NCBI GenBank assembly: GCA_916613615.1
Contig: OU744732.1
Span: 34,867,950-34,931,949 of the forward strand
Length of the DNA: 64,000 nucleotides
Source: Steromphala cineraria
Taxonomy: Eukaryota; Mollusca; Gastropoda; Trochida; Trochidae
Direction: 5' to 3'
The notes under the pieces are model-generated. The model was not told the DNA's origin. It did no database searches and saw nothing but the letters and a program-made list of their open reading frames with translations. This document shows, in pieces, positions 10,261-21,599 of the stretch. A program made the position numbers and the translations under genes. How positions within the stretch are numbered: the first letter of the stretch is position 1; each line of letters starts with the position of its first letter.

Positions 10261-11690
10261 AGGAGACTAGGTGCATATTTAACATTTTGATTGAAATATA
10301 GATATACAAGATTCTCTGTGTTTGTTTTTCTAGAATGGTATACCTTTAAAGAATAATTCATGTTCTTAAAGGCTAAAAATATATATTTGTTGATTATGGT
10401 ATTATTTTAATACGACGTGAGGCCACAATTTGTTGAAAGAAGGTTGTATAAAGTAGTAAGTAGGTAATATGGAAGTTCTTAAGTGGCAATAAAATTGACA
10501 TTCGGAACAAAAGTGGTACGTACTTCCCAAAATGGACATAGTTTTAAATATTTTAAGCCAGTCTTTCAACCCTCTCATGATCAACAAACTATAACTAGAA
10601 CATTGAAAAGCGCTAATGGAAAATTGACTAGCTCTGACAGAGATAGTAGATAAATATTTTTCACAAAGAATATAGGGTTTATGTGCAAATACACATCAAG
10701 TTTATAACTCTTGTTGATCAATATCTAAAAATCGTTGTTTAAAGCAAGCATAAATTTACTTACATTTGATACATCTTCGTTTCACCACACATGCCCAAAA
10801 CCAAACGATGTTAAAAGCTATTTTTACACTATATGCCCAACATTCAATACCTAGTGATACCTGGTATCGTTAACCCTACGTTAACATAATTATTATTTCA
10901 TATACTCTACACACCATATCATTTATGTATATGCTATCTGTTGTATTCTTGGCCATATGGCCTTCAATTCTGAATAAAGTGAAGATACCTGGTATGTATA
11001 TAGGTGTTGTAAAATTCGATTTTCAGTCCGAGAAAGCAATCTACACCAATATTTGATCACTTTTAAATACATATTGTATTACATTGTCGTTACAATATGT
11101 TTTCAAATTATCAATATCGATTAACTATTGCGTTTGGATCAATAAGCACACAGTTACTGATGAAAGATTGTCTTCTCATAACAAGATAAGGTTCAACCAT
11201 CACTATCGATAAGCTACTGCGTTGCGATCAATAGGCACAGAACTTGTGCCTTTCAGAACTCACAGTAGGAACTTCTACACTTATGCTCTTGAAATAAGAT
11301 GTAGAAAATGACAAAGAAAATAAGATTGTATCACTAATGTAACCATTTAAGAAGCTGCAACACATGTAGTGAAGTATGAAATGTTCTACTTATATGCTTA
11401 TCATTTCTTTATTGGTTGTATAACAAAGGACTCGATAATCAATATGCTGAAAGAGTTATAATGGTTTCAAATTATGCATGTTATCTTTCGTATGCGAATA
11501 TTTCACTAACGTTAATCATTATTCTTGTACTAAAAAGTAAATAAATAACAATTTTGACCTTTGAACGTTTACTAAATGGATAAAGAATATACATACCATG
11601 TTTACCCATTTCAAAAATTTATTTTATTTTCTTACTTTTATAACACCAGCATTTACATATAATTTCCTACTATGTGTATTGATTCCAAAG
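10261..11690. other. Non-coding stretch with a possible LINE 3' end at 10,850-10,990
   Basis: No gene found. At about 10,945-10,987 the sequence TTGGCCATATGGCC followed by AATTCTGAATAAAGTGAAGA resembles the 3' end after the LINE fragment at 19,559 (GTTGGCCTCATGGCC ... ATTATCTTCACTT). It may be a very short relic of the same LINE group. The stretch at 11,120-11,260 holds two related short motifs around ATCGATTAACTATTGCG and ATCGATAAGCTACTGCG. Confidence 0.35.
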
Positions 11691-11749
11691 TGACTTGCTA
11701 ACAGCCTTATAACGATACGTTATTAGTATTGATTCCATATAATAAGATG

Positions 11750-11950
11750 ATAAATTTGTAGTGTCTCCAAAGGATAATACTGTTAACAATTCTTATAGAA
11801 TGTCCCTTCATGACATTAATGCATTATTAAATGACAACCATGTAAGATGATTGTGACAATTTGGTTTATTACAAATGTTGCTGAATGAATGAACGAACGT
11901 TTAGTACAGTTAGACTCAGCAATGTCACATTATCACCATTGTTTGCCGTC
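11750..11950 (+). repeat. Direct repeat with 14,580-14,770
   Basis: TTCTTATAGAATGTCCCTTCATGACATTAATGCATT and the following AACCATGTAA, GATTGTGAC, GAATGAATG, TTAGTACAGT and CATTATCACCATTG blocks recur at 14,610-14,755. In this copy the MITE starts right after GTCGTTAA, and the partner reads GTCATTAACAG without any MITE, so the partner gives the pre-insertion side of the site. Confidence 0.65.
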
Positions 11951-11955
11951 GTTAA

Positions 11956-12185
11956 AGGGGCAGTAGCACGTTTTTATGGGGAATATAACATGATGATAGG
12001 AAAATGAAAATAAATATTTCCAATTGAAAGACAATGTATTTAAACTAAATAAAACAGTAATAAATCAAATCTTTAATGTAAAGTTCAGCCATGCGATTCC
12101 TTTTTCTTACACAAAATGAAAAGGTGTTCACACAAACATGGCCGTATGTGAATCTTTATAATTTGTTCTCTGACTATGGATTTTA
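11956..12185 (-). mobile_element. TTAA-target MITE, copy 3, truncated
   Basis: It starts with AGGGGCAGTAGCACGTTTTT after TTAA (11952-11955). The body matches copy 1 in order: AAGACAATGTATTT, TGTAAAGTTCAGCCATGCGATT, AAGGTGTTCACAC, TATGTGAATCTTTATAATTTG and CTCTGACTATGGAT. Homology stops at about 12,185, so about 110 bp and the right terminus are missing. Confidence 0.82.
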
Positions 12186-12422
12186 TACCAATTTTTTAGT
12201 TTGCCTCAACCTGAATCAATATTGCCACTGATTGGATTAATTATAGTCTCAAAGGTTAATTTGTTTATAATATTATTATAACTGATTCCGAAATTATTGA
12301 TTGAAAAGTGGAATAAATAACCACAAATTTATTTTGTGTATATTGGGAAAATGATTTGATATTCAGGTGTTTGAAGTTAATTGAATTCGGTAAACCATCA
12401 CCAATGATGTCCAATGAAACAA

Positions 12423-12688
12423 CAGTCTAAGTAAACCTAGCCTCACTATTATCCGTTACACTGCTTTACTGAGTCTAGAAATGCTTGGTTGAGAGTCGCG
12501 TCAGCCCACGTGACCAAGTTGACCAATCAGAACTGATCTTACCAAGCCACAATAGTGTGCCTTCGCACGTATAACGTTGGAGGGTCATAGGTCGCAGAAA
12601 GGTCGGCTGACGCGACCCTCAACCAGACCTTTCTAGACTCAGAACAGCAGTGTAACGGATAATAGTGAGGCTAGGTTTACTTAGACTG
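12423..12688. mobile_element. 266-bp hairpin MITE with a 9-bp target duplication
   Basis: The two ends are inverted repeats of about 84 bp. The first 43 bases from 12423 (starting CAGTCTAAGTAAACCTAGCC) are an exact complement of the end at 12688, followed by about 40 more with a handful of mismatches up to CGCGTCAGCC. The 9-bp sequence ATGAAACAA occurs at 12414-12422 and at 12689-12697. A 9-bp duplication together with long inverted repeats is typical of Mutator-like elements as known for that superfamily; hAT or P elements would give 8 bp. It is clearly richer in G and C than its surroundings, and folded as single-stranded DNA or RNA it would form a long stem. The near-perfect ends suggest a young insertion. 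Confidence 0.9.
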
Positions 12689-13904
12689 ATGAAACAACAA
12701 AAACTAGAACATTTAACATATAGTTATACAGATAAGTCTGTAGTTCCCTTAGACACTAAACCATCAGAATCCTTGTACTTGTATAACATTTCAAAGGTTG
12801 CAGGCGGTTGTTGCAATTTTAACTAACGCTCGCTTTTTGAAAGAAAACACTGAGCAACTCTGCATCAATATCCATCGTAAACCTCTTAATAAGAAGTCTT
12901 TTTTGCTAAATATAAAGCACTGATTTCTGACTTGCCAAAGATGAAGTGTTTTGTGAAATTGTTGTAACGTCTTCATTTCCTCGGCATGACATCTTATTGT
13001 GTAAGCTTGTGCTCTCAGGAATATGAAGTCCTTAAATAAAAATCCTTCTACATGTATCTCGGTATGTTATTTAACCATACTTTTTTTCAAAACAAGCTCC
13101 TCAACAAGAATAACTGTCTTCTGTCTTTCGGACAACTGACATTATTTGGAAAAGAAAATTGACAATTGTCACAACGGAGTATATTACAGCCACCTATGCC
13201 TGACATGTTGTCCTTCTGGTCAATTGATTGATACATTTGTATTGAAAATCTGTCAACCAATCTTTGTTGCCATACTGGTGCATATGAATGTTGCTGAATA
13301 AATGATTTACTGGCGAAAATGGAACCACCGACAGTATAACAGAACCAAGGACAAGACAAAATGGCACTATTGCTATAAACGATTAGGATTTTGACGTTCG
13401 AATGACATCCGAATTCAAAGATGTTACCAGTAGATCAGAAATTACAGAATGTCCAAGTATATCTGATGAAAGGTGTCCTGTGCTTATTATAATAGTACAA
13501 TACAATTTAGTTTTTACCATCGACGACAGCCAGTGTCCTGTTAGTGGAAGTCAAATGCAAGAATATATTGTTTTCGTGTTGTGAGTTTTCAAAAACATTC
13601 CCCAATCAGAATTACTAACATTGTTTTGAGAAGAAAATAAGGTTTGATGTGTCAGTTGTCACAATGCAATGAATTACTGCCAGGATGCCTGACATGTTGG
13701 CCTTTTGGTCCATTCATAACACCGAGCGAACGAGATTACTGAATTTTTGCTGCCTATGAAAAACATTAGGTTAGGAGGATCACTATGGCTAAAACTAAAA
13801 TCTCTATAACACAACTAATGTTAACAATAACCAATAATAATCTCTACCAACGTTTATCCTACACTAATAAAGCGGAGCCTTCCTGTTACACGGTCAAGTA
13901 ACAC

Positions 13905-13990
13905 ATTATCACTATTGATTTCCTACTGAGTTTATAGTGGAGTCAGTAGTCAAACACTTTGCTAATTTGTCACGGCTTAATAGCTTAAAG
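13905..13990 (+). repeat. Single unit of the 97-bp satellite sequence
   Basis: CACTATTGATTTCCTACTGAG, TTATAGTGGAGTCAGTAGTC, AACACTTTGCTAATTTGTCACG and GCTTAATAGCTTAA match the satellite unit at 4781-5839. Here it is single, in the homologous position of copy 2 of the large duplication. Confidence 0.8.
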
Positions 13991-14779
13991 ATATCTTTAA
14001 AATTGTAAAGTAGAGTTCTTCTTCATAATCTCTGTCATTAAGGCGAGAATATACTTATGTTTCCTTAGACCACACAATCAACCTTGATACAAGAAGCTGG
14101 CTAATATCATTTCATTTGTTTCATCATGTTTACATTTAACTGCTTCACTGGTTACTAATGATAACAATAGAAGAAATTACCTTTACCAAACACAAGTTTA
14201 TACATAATGAAACATATTTTCACTCATATGGAGTATTAAGAAGTCAAATATTTTGCTTTATATTCAAAGGGGTTTCGGCCATCCACAAAATGTATTGTTT
14301 GCAAAATCACAAGTCTGTTTGTATGAAACTAATAATCAAACCAAACATATACATTCATGACCTCAATTTGAAACTTTGTTATTTCCATAAAGTTACTTTG
14401 GCGTTGTTTTAGCCTATTCATTTTAAAGGGTTGGTTTGTGCTAAATAAATCATCTCTCGGTGACCATAAGAATTCGAGTCATCATATTTGCTTTGTTACC
14501 AAATGATATGTCGACTTTGGCATAACGGACAGAGTGACACATTATCTTTATTGATTTCCTTATTGATAAGATAATAACATTAGTGTGCACTCAAAAGCCA
14601 CAGTTCACAGTTCTTTCAGCATGTCCCGATAAGCGATATTGATGCATTTATAAACGACAGTCATGTAATATGGTTGTGACTTTATAGTGTTTACTTACGA
14701 ATGATTGAATGATTACTACAGTAAGACTCAGCTATAAAACATTATCACCATTGATTGTCATTAACAGACAGCTTAGGGA

Positions 14780-15470
14780 TGTTCTTAACGGTAAACATAT
14801 CGTCACACTTATCGAAGGAAGTCTTTTTATAAATTCAATTCACAACAAAATATCAGTCCATCGGAGGTTTTATGAATTCTTGTGATTTGAGATTTTTATG
14901 AACAGTTTGGGAACATGATTTAAGACATAAAAATATCTATATAATTTACTGATTGCTTCCCTTGGGAAGTCATCGACTTTGTTTTAGTGGAAGCTAAATT
15001 GCGTTTTGGCAATGAAAAAGCTTTCATAGACCCTTGTTTTGAGCATGAATTGGTGATTTTTCAGGAGACTGTCGTACCATTTGTTTTCAACCTGGCATTT
15101 GTTTGTAAACAATATTAATGGCCAGGATATACTGAACCCATTTTGTAACAATAATTTTACTTAGTATTTCAAATTAATATTTTGTTTTATGCATAAAAAC
15201 ATGTCAGGCAGAAAATGCTTGACTCTCAATTTATTTATGTATAAGCTGAATCATGATAGCTTGTTTCACCCACTTGCGTATCTTAGTATATATATTCATA
15301 TATCTTTATCGTGTTATCACTCAGATAGGATGATAAAATTAATTGAAATAATCCCATTTCATTTTTATAGGTTCTGGAAGAAGTTACCTACAGTCAAAAT
15401 GTCATCGGTAAAAAAGGTTCCTTTTTGGTTTCTTTATATTCATCAATGCAACAGTATTAAGCCCTGTTAA
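14780..15470. other. Non-coding, nothing recognised
   Basis: No repeat boundary or gene supported. The 93-codon frame at 15189-15470 has no family features and a composition like the surrounding DNA. Confidence 0.4.
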
Positions 15471-15472
15471 AG

Positions 15473-15850
15473 GGACCATTTGAGCGAGGTATTTTTTGTG
15501 AAATCGAAATTCAGGAGGAGTTTCCTGTTTACAATTATATATGATTTTAACATGATAATTTCAAACCTAATCCAAATATGTTTCTGAGGTTAGCATTTCA
15601 GTTGTTCAAGATGTAACAATTTGACAAAGAATAAAGTGTATCGCTCAAAAAATAAAAACATCGTGAAATGAAGCCAATCATCGATACTACGATCGTGGAA
15701 TGCATTACTAGAAACAAAATGCTGTCGTAACTGATGACTTTTATGATGAAATACTTGTAAATATGCTCCTCTTCTACCAATCAAGTATTTATTTCTTTAT
15801 TTTGTTAATAAATTAGCATAAAACAGCACATTTGTTTTCTCGCAATGCTA
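15473..15850 (+). repeat. Dispersed repeat, inverted partner at 55,035-55,445
   Basis: It starts TTAAAGGGACCATTTGAGCG and GAGGTATTTTTTGTG and ends near TTTTCTCGCAATGCTAAC. The partner on the other strand begins at about 55,075 with GCATTGCGAGAAAACAAATG, continues with AAATAAATACTTGATTGAT and CGATGATTGGCTT, and ends ACAAAAAATACCCCGCTCGAAC. Both carry a related frame fragment around LRSWNAL (in this copy about 15,690-15,710), which could be the worn C-terminus of a retrotransposon. The start TTAAAGGGAC also occurs at 35,572 and 41,830. Confidence 0.6.
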
Positions 15851-15869
15851 ACCTTTATAATGTGTTACA

Positions 15870-16515
15870 ACGTCTAAAACGAGCTTCCATGGAACACAGT
15901 TCATAAAGCTTGCTTTGTTTTATGTTTTTGTTTCTAGTAAATCCTATAACCCCATATGTGATTAAATCAGTTTATGATCATAGATTTTCCATTAATAATT
16001 CGGCAACTTACTCAACAGGATTAGATCCTTTGTGTCAACGGTAACATTCTCTCATTAAACCCAGTTGAAACCAGATGATATAATCTATTTGCAACATTAA
16101 ATGTGATTTTAGCTCCATAATTTGTGAGATATAAGTGGATGTATTGTACACAATGAGAAAGGACTATGAATAGCTTAAAGGGGTAATAGTACATTTTTCG
16201 AAAATGTTATAGTTTCAAGTTTCACTGATAATTGTACGTTAATGCTTAATCTATCATTCTGATAGTTTCAAAAATCTCATTACACAACCCAATCATCCAT
16301 AATCAGAGAACAAATTATAAAGATTCACATAAAGTCCACTGGCCGCCATTTTTGTGTGAACACCTTTATTTCAATTTATGTTAGAAAATGGAATCGCATG
16401 GCTGAACATTACAATATATATTTGATTTACTACTGCTTCATTTAGTTTAAATACATTTTCGTTCAATTGAAACTAGTTGTTTTCATTTTCCTGACATCAC
16501 CTAATATTCCCCCTA
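15870..16515 (+). repeat. Direct duplication copy 1 (partner 17,970-18,595)
   Basis: The segments GAGCTTCCATGG, CTTTGTTTTATGTTTT, TCCTATAACCCCATATGTGA, CTCAACAGGATTAGATCC and CAACGGTAACATTCTCTCATT recur at 17,981-18,155. The duplication includes the MITE copy at its right end, so the duplication happened after that MITE inserted. The copies are about 2.1 kb apart. Confidence 0.9.
16179..16515 (+). mobile_element. TTAA-target MITE, copy 4, degraded right end
   Basis: It starts AGGGGTAATAGTACATTTTT after TTAA (16175-16178). The body has CACTGATAATTGTACGTTAATGC, CTCATTACACAA, CAATCATCCATAATCAGAG and GAACACCTTTATTTCA. The right terminus has decayed to ATTCCCCCTAAATTTG, which has lost the GTGCTACTGCC complement. 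Confidence 0.8.
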
Positions 16516-16519
16516 AATT

Positions 16520-17960
16520 TGTTTAAATTGTGGGATAATTTCTTTTTTCATCGCATTTGTTTGCGAAGGGACAGAATGGTCTAACTACGGCATTTTACAT
16601 ATCTTAGTGTCTAGAAGGTCTGGCAGCGGTCTTGTTGAAGATTATCTGGGTTTTACCGATTCAAATACATAAATCTTTCAAAGGGCAGTTCTGTGACAAA
16701 AATAACATAATTAATCGATTGTTTGGTCATGAACTCAAAAGGTGTGGGTTCGTATCACCCAAGTGACTCATTTGAAGTACTTGAATATCATTAAATGGAT
16801 TGGTTTATGTACGGTGTCGAGCCCTTAACGTTTCACTTGTAGCCTATATCAGACATCTAACTTATAGATGACGTTCAGTAATACTAGAAATCTGTTAGTC
16901 AGTTTAGGCTTTAAAATAGTTTTAAAATAAGCCTCAGTTGTTAGGGAATTGACTTAAGGAACCGGCGAAGATAAATTAACTACGGGGCGGTAAATATTAC
17001 CCATAGTGTTGCTTGCTTTTACTACAAAATGTGCTTGCTAAGGTGGCAGAAATTTTCTTTGGACTAGTTTTGTTTATGTACATTTTATTATTGCAAACTG
17101 CGTGAACAGGTATACTTTACTCAAATAATCTTTGGGTTTTTGATAATCAAAAGTGCCTCAGGTGGTTTAAAGCATTTCACAAACGTTCTTGTCAAAGCTT
17201 ATTGATAATTCAGTATAGCATCATAAGTAACTACATAAGAAAAAGTCGACAGTTCTTGATATCAAGCTTTGACATTAATCGTACTTAAGAACATTAAACA
17301 CAGTTTTTTTAAATTACGCTCCAAATATATTGCAACCCCCGATTAATTGCAAACGTTTTTTGAAAGTAAAAGTGTAATAGATTCTGACTTTGAACTTCTT
17401 ATTGGTTTAAATCAGTAAGTATTCAAACAAAGAAAACAAACACAACGCCTACACTTGCAGAATATACACGTATACGTACTTTAATGTTATTACGGCGGTC
17501 ACAAGCTGCTTTAAACATGACACATACTATCCAAAGGTCGAAAGAAAGTTGGATAAATTATTTGGATAATGATACGAACTAAGTTTTGTTCGTGATGAAA
17601 AAAATTCATGCTCAACTCTTTGGGCAGAGTTAGGAGGCAGTTGGTCTACCTTTGTATTTCTATTGTATCTGTATGCAAACTTTCGACACCCCTTAAAGTG
17701 AAGTAGCCCGTGTTTCATATGTATATGATAAAAGAAAAACGTTAACCGCAGGTATTCATACACGTTTATTTTTTGTTTTCGAAACCGTAACCTATATACA
17801 AACTAGAAAGTGCACAAACATTTTATAATACTATTTCTATAAAATTCAGTTATTTGATATAAAAAGAATACTCAACAAGTTCTGGAAATTGAATCGTCAG
17901 TTTTGGAATAAACAAATTCATCTGTGTTTTGTCTTAATTCTATTTCAAAATTGGAGTAGA
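16520..17960. other. Non-coding, nothing recognised
   Basis: I see no gene. A GGTGTGGGTTCGTATCACCC stretch at 16,740-16,759 looks slightly like a tRNA box B with a small stem, but there is no box A at the right distance. Confidence 0.4.
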
Positions 17961-17969
17961 AAACTTTTA

Positions 17970-18595
17970 CAAAGTCTAAAACAAGCTTCCATGGGTCACA
18001 GTTCATAAATATTGCTTTGTTTTATGTTTTCGTTTGATGTAAATCCTATAACCCCATATGTGATTAAATCAGTTTATGATTGATTTTCCCTTAATTATTC
18101 GACAACTTACTCAACAGGATTAGATCCTTTGTGTCAACGGTAACATTCTCTCATTAAATCCAGATGAAACCAGATGATATAATCTGTATTAACATGAAAT
18201 GAGATTTGAGCTCCATCATTTGTGAGATAAGTGGATGTATTGTGCACGATAAGAAAGGACTATGAATAGCTTAAAGGGGCAGTAGCACATTTTTCGAAAA
18301 TTTCATATTTTCAAGTTATCACTGATAATTGTACGTTAATGCTTAATGTATCATTTTTGATAGCTTCATAAATCTCATTACACAAACCAATAGTCAGAGA
18401 ACAAATTATAAAGTTTCACATAAAATCCATGGGCGGCCATGTTTGTGTGAACACCTTTATTTCATGGCTGAACATTACAATATATATTTGATTTACTACT
18501 GCTTCATTTAGTTTAAATACATTTTCGTTAAATTGAAACTAGTTGTTTTCATTTTCCTGACATTCCCCCTAAAACGTGCTACTGCTCCTAATAGT
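17970..18595 (+). repeat. Direct duplication copy 2
   Basis: This is the partner of 15,870-16,515. It keeps the better right end of the included MITE but has lost some internal bases (the ATCATCC block and about 20 bp near 18,465). Confidence 0.9.
18275..18590 (+). mobile_element. TTAA-target MITE, copy 5
   Basis: It starts AGGGGCAGTAGCACATTTTT after TTAA (18271-18274) and ends with AAAACGTGCTACTGCTCCTA. The right-hand TTAA has changed to CTAA. This is the same insertion event as copy 4, carried along by the segmental duplication. Confidence 0.88.
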
Positions 18596-18599
18596 GTGC

Positions 18600-19558
18600 T
18601 GTTATCTCTATTAACCAGTGTTAGCGCTAAGGATTGTTCGTGCAGCTAATCCATGCGTCATAAAGTAAAGAGCGGCGATCAATGGGGTTATTTGTGATAA
18701 CTTAATATTGTGATTCCATTACCGCGGTAGGAAGTTAAGGAAATTTACACCCAACACCAGTAGTTGAATTAGTGTACATTTGATAACATTTCTCAAAATT
18801 GTGTTATTAGTTTTCCTTAGCATTACTAAACCGCCAGGCAAAAGAAAGTGTTCAATACTAAAATGCTTATAAATGACGTTTAGAACTTATTTACAAAAAA
18901 AAATATTTCTTGAAAATAAACGAGAAGGTATGAGAACAGGTGTGAACATATAAACCGCCAGTCAAAAGAAAATAGACAGCACAGTTCATTTAAATTTACT
19001 AAATATGTAAGAGACATGTGATGTATTTAGTTATTGCATGTTGATAACAACATATATTTGCAGTCGTTTGAACAAAATAAATGGTGTCTGGTAAATGTTA
19101 CAATATCTTTGTTTAAAGTAGGCACGGGTAAAAATAGATTTTAAACTATCATGACCTCTACCATATTTAAAATGTTCTCAAAATGTTTAAAAAATAGGCA
19201 CGTTTATTGAATTTCACAGATAATTAGCCTTCTATATTGGGGAAAATTTTGCTTTTCAAAATTAATTTTTGAAAAAATTATAAAAATAAAATTTCATTTT
19301 TCGAGGAAAAAAACTATTTAGAGTATTTATTGAACGATGATTTAACTTGTCAATTGGAAAATACGACTTAACAATTCGAAATATCTATAATTGAAAATAA
19401 AAAAAAATCAACTGAGGTGTGTACCTTTTTTCACTTGTCAGTTTATTAGATAATAGATAGTGAACTTCCTTATGAATAATTGTTGAAATGAACACGTGCA
19501 TTAGAAAATATAATATTTTTGTAGATGCCTGACAAAGTTACGCTGTAATATACATGTA
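18600..19558. other. Very AT-rich non-coding stretch
   Basis: A and T runs dominate 19,180-19,440. No repeat or gene identified. Confidence 0.4.
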
Positions 19559-19834
19559 TTCAGAACAAACTCTTACAGATATCAAAATCCAGATACTTCT
19601 AGTTCTTTTTGTAAATCTCAGTTAGAAATTGAATTCCATGTTGTTTTGATATGCCCAACATATGATGAATTAAGGCGTAAATATCTTCCAGGTTTTTGTC
19701 AGCAAAACCTATACATGTACAGATTGATAAACCTGTTATCAATTGTTGATTATGATAATCTTTTCAAACTCTGTCTATTCTTAGATAAGGTGTTCAATCT
19801 AAGAAACAATGTGTCTGCTTTGTGTCAAACTTAA
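19559..19834 (+). pseudogene. LINE ORF2 C-terminal fragment
   Basis: The open frame reads SSSFCKSQLEIEFHVVLIC then PTYDELRRKYLPGF and ends ... LFLDKVFNLRNNV before a TAA at 19832. The pattern (Cys, then E-x-E-F-H with LxxCPxYxxLRRKYL, then a C-terminal helix with NLRNN) is a familiar end of non-LTR retrotransposon polymerases. Only the last 90 or so codons remain, so it is a 5'-truncated copy. About 120 bases of 3' sequence follow, with GTTGGCCTCATGGCC and ATTATCTTCACTT up to about 19,960. Clade is uncertain. Confidence 0.7.
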
Positions 19835-20399
19835 AGATTTGTTTGTATGGCCAAGTTAACGTTATCTATTTTGTATTCTATAATGTTGTACTGTTGGCCT
19901 CATGGCCATACATGAATATTGAATATTATCTTCACTTACAGAGAAGTGAGATCCCTGTTGATATCTTATTTTGATAAACAAATTGGTTTGAATATATTAA
20001 TTTCTGTAAGTAGACAGGATCGGATCAACAAACAGGCCCAGGGCTAATGTCAATGCCTCTCTGGAGCAAAACATGATTGATGTGACGACAAATCTAATAA
20101 TTACAAGATGTTAACAAGTTTTCAGAAACTTTCTTCTGTACATATTCTGTTACAGGTAGAGTAAAGTACAGTAAACGACACAGAATAATACTTACTGTAG
20201 CTTATGGTGGGCTAAATCGTTTTGATGCAGTACATGTAATATAATCATGCACAGCGTTGATCAAACATTGACTTACAAATGCCTGTTAGTAGTTCCAAAC
20301 AAAGAATCATTCATCATGAATTCATTATTTTGTGCTGGGCTTCTGTTTATCGGCAAATATTGGCAGGTCATTGGAGTCACCAGAGTCGAAATTTTGAGA

Positions 20400-20775
20400 A
20401 CACTATTTTTTGTTTTTCATAATCCTTCATAAATGATCAAAACCTTCAGGTCTAAGTCATATTTGTTTTCCATTGCACTAAGGTAATGTAATAGGTTCCG
20501 TCTCAGAGAGTCTATATGGAGTATATCAATCGAAAACTACGAAAATCGGAATTTCCAAAATATGACCCCATGTGTCTATTATTCCGTGCCAAATTTTGAC
20601 CAGACAATGCCCAAATATGGCTTGAGAATGGTACTTCCAACATGAGGACAATTGGGGATCCTTTGTCAGTGCTCCTGTACAAACGAAAACCAAAATATAT
20701 TATATTTGACTAATATACACAAGTGAACAAATTTAGAACAATTTATTACCCAAATGGTTGAAAATAATAGTGACA
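20400..20775 (+). repeat. Dispersed repeat shared with 29,790-30,075
   Basis: AGGTCTAAGTCATATTTGTT at about 20,448 and CACAAGTGAACAAA at about 20,719 recur, slightly changed, at 29,817 and 30,039. The CAATTGG...GTGCTCCTG stretch between them is shared too. It is diverged and non-coding. Confidence 0.5.
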
Positions 20776-20859
20776 TATTTTCAATATGAGGACATGTGCA
20801 CAATGCAGTTTTGCCTAGCAACGACTGTTGTGGCTCGACAACCAGTATATTTACGTCTG

Positions 20860-20890
20860 TGACGTCATAGAGCCATTGTTCGTGACGTCA
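20860..20890. promoter_or_regulatory. Two CRE-like palindromes, 23 bp apart
   Basis: TGACGTCA occurs at 20860-20867 and 20883-20890, just downstream of GCCTAGCAAC (about 20,813-20,822), which resembles half of an RFX X-box. The octamer is the known CREB/ATF site. No transcript start can be shown, and the sequence lies within a repeat-rich area, so a regulatory role is only a possibility. Confidence 0.3.
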
Positions 20891-20967
20891 GAGAAGCCAG
20901 CCTTCGCAAGAACAGCAGGCCACATTCTGGATATTTTTAAAAGAATAAAATGGAACAGAATCGGTAA

Positions 20968-21102
20968 TCAAGAAATTATTACCCTTGGAATTTACGAAAC
21001 TCGTGAACATTTGTGTATAACCTTCGCTCTCGCTCGGGTAATACAAAAGTTCACACTCGTTTCGTAAAGTCATATGAAACTCTTCTTCAGGTAATAATCT
21101 CT
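20968..21102. repeat. Imperfect palindrome of about 135 bp
   Basis: The left half has ATTATTACC, TTTACGAAAC, GTGAACATTTGTGTAT; the right half has TAATACAAAAGTTCACAC, GTTTCGTAAA and GGTAATAAT in complementary order. The loop is AACCTTCGCTCTCGCTCGGG. It could be a decayed MITE or a hairpin element. No clear target duplication was found. Confidence 0.6.
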
Positions 21103-21599
21103 ATGTAAGGTACACAGCTGTATGGTATTCAATAAAAGGACAAGAATAACAATTGAGGATAAAGGTACCGTATTGTTCAAGACTTGTGCTATCTTTTAAT
21201 GCCTTGTGAAAAGATGAATAACTGGTATTTATTTGCAAAATGGTTGATAATCTATAATTTTCAAGATATGATGCAATATAAGAAACAACGATCAAATTGC
21301 TCCTAATTAATTCATTTTCTGAAGATTAAATAGATCAGACTAATGATAGAGGATTGTCATTTAGATTAATGAATACTTCATCTATTAGCATTATATGAGT
21401 TACTTTCATAGAGCTGGTTCCAATCTAGTTGACAGTTTAACACATTTCTAGTCATAAATTGCTGTACCTCGGTACTGTGATTTAAACATATTTTTTTCAT
21501 TAAGAATTTGATTGGTAAACAAGCTAAAAGCTAATGGTAATACCGCTCAAAGATACAATATACAGAACATGTCATGGTGATATTACAAAACATGTACAA

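Larger units (their letters stand above)
12230..14590. repeat. Large diverged duplication, copy 2
   Basis: This is the partner of about 1,590-6,620. It contains the hairpin MITE at 12423-12688 and only one unit of the sequence that forms the 97-bp array in copy 1. A partial internal duplication is visible: the GCCTGACATGTTG segment occurs at 13,198 and 13,687. The frames at 13,087-13,359 and 14,158-14,412 show no family features and fall inside repeat, so I do not call them genes. Confidence 0.55.

Noticed and set aside
16735..16765. Possible tRNA box B in GGTGTGGGTTCGTATCACCC
   Set aside because: No box A at the correct distance and no cloverleaf.
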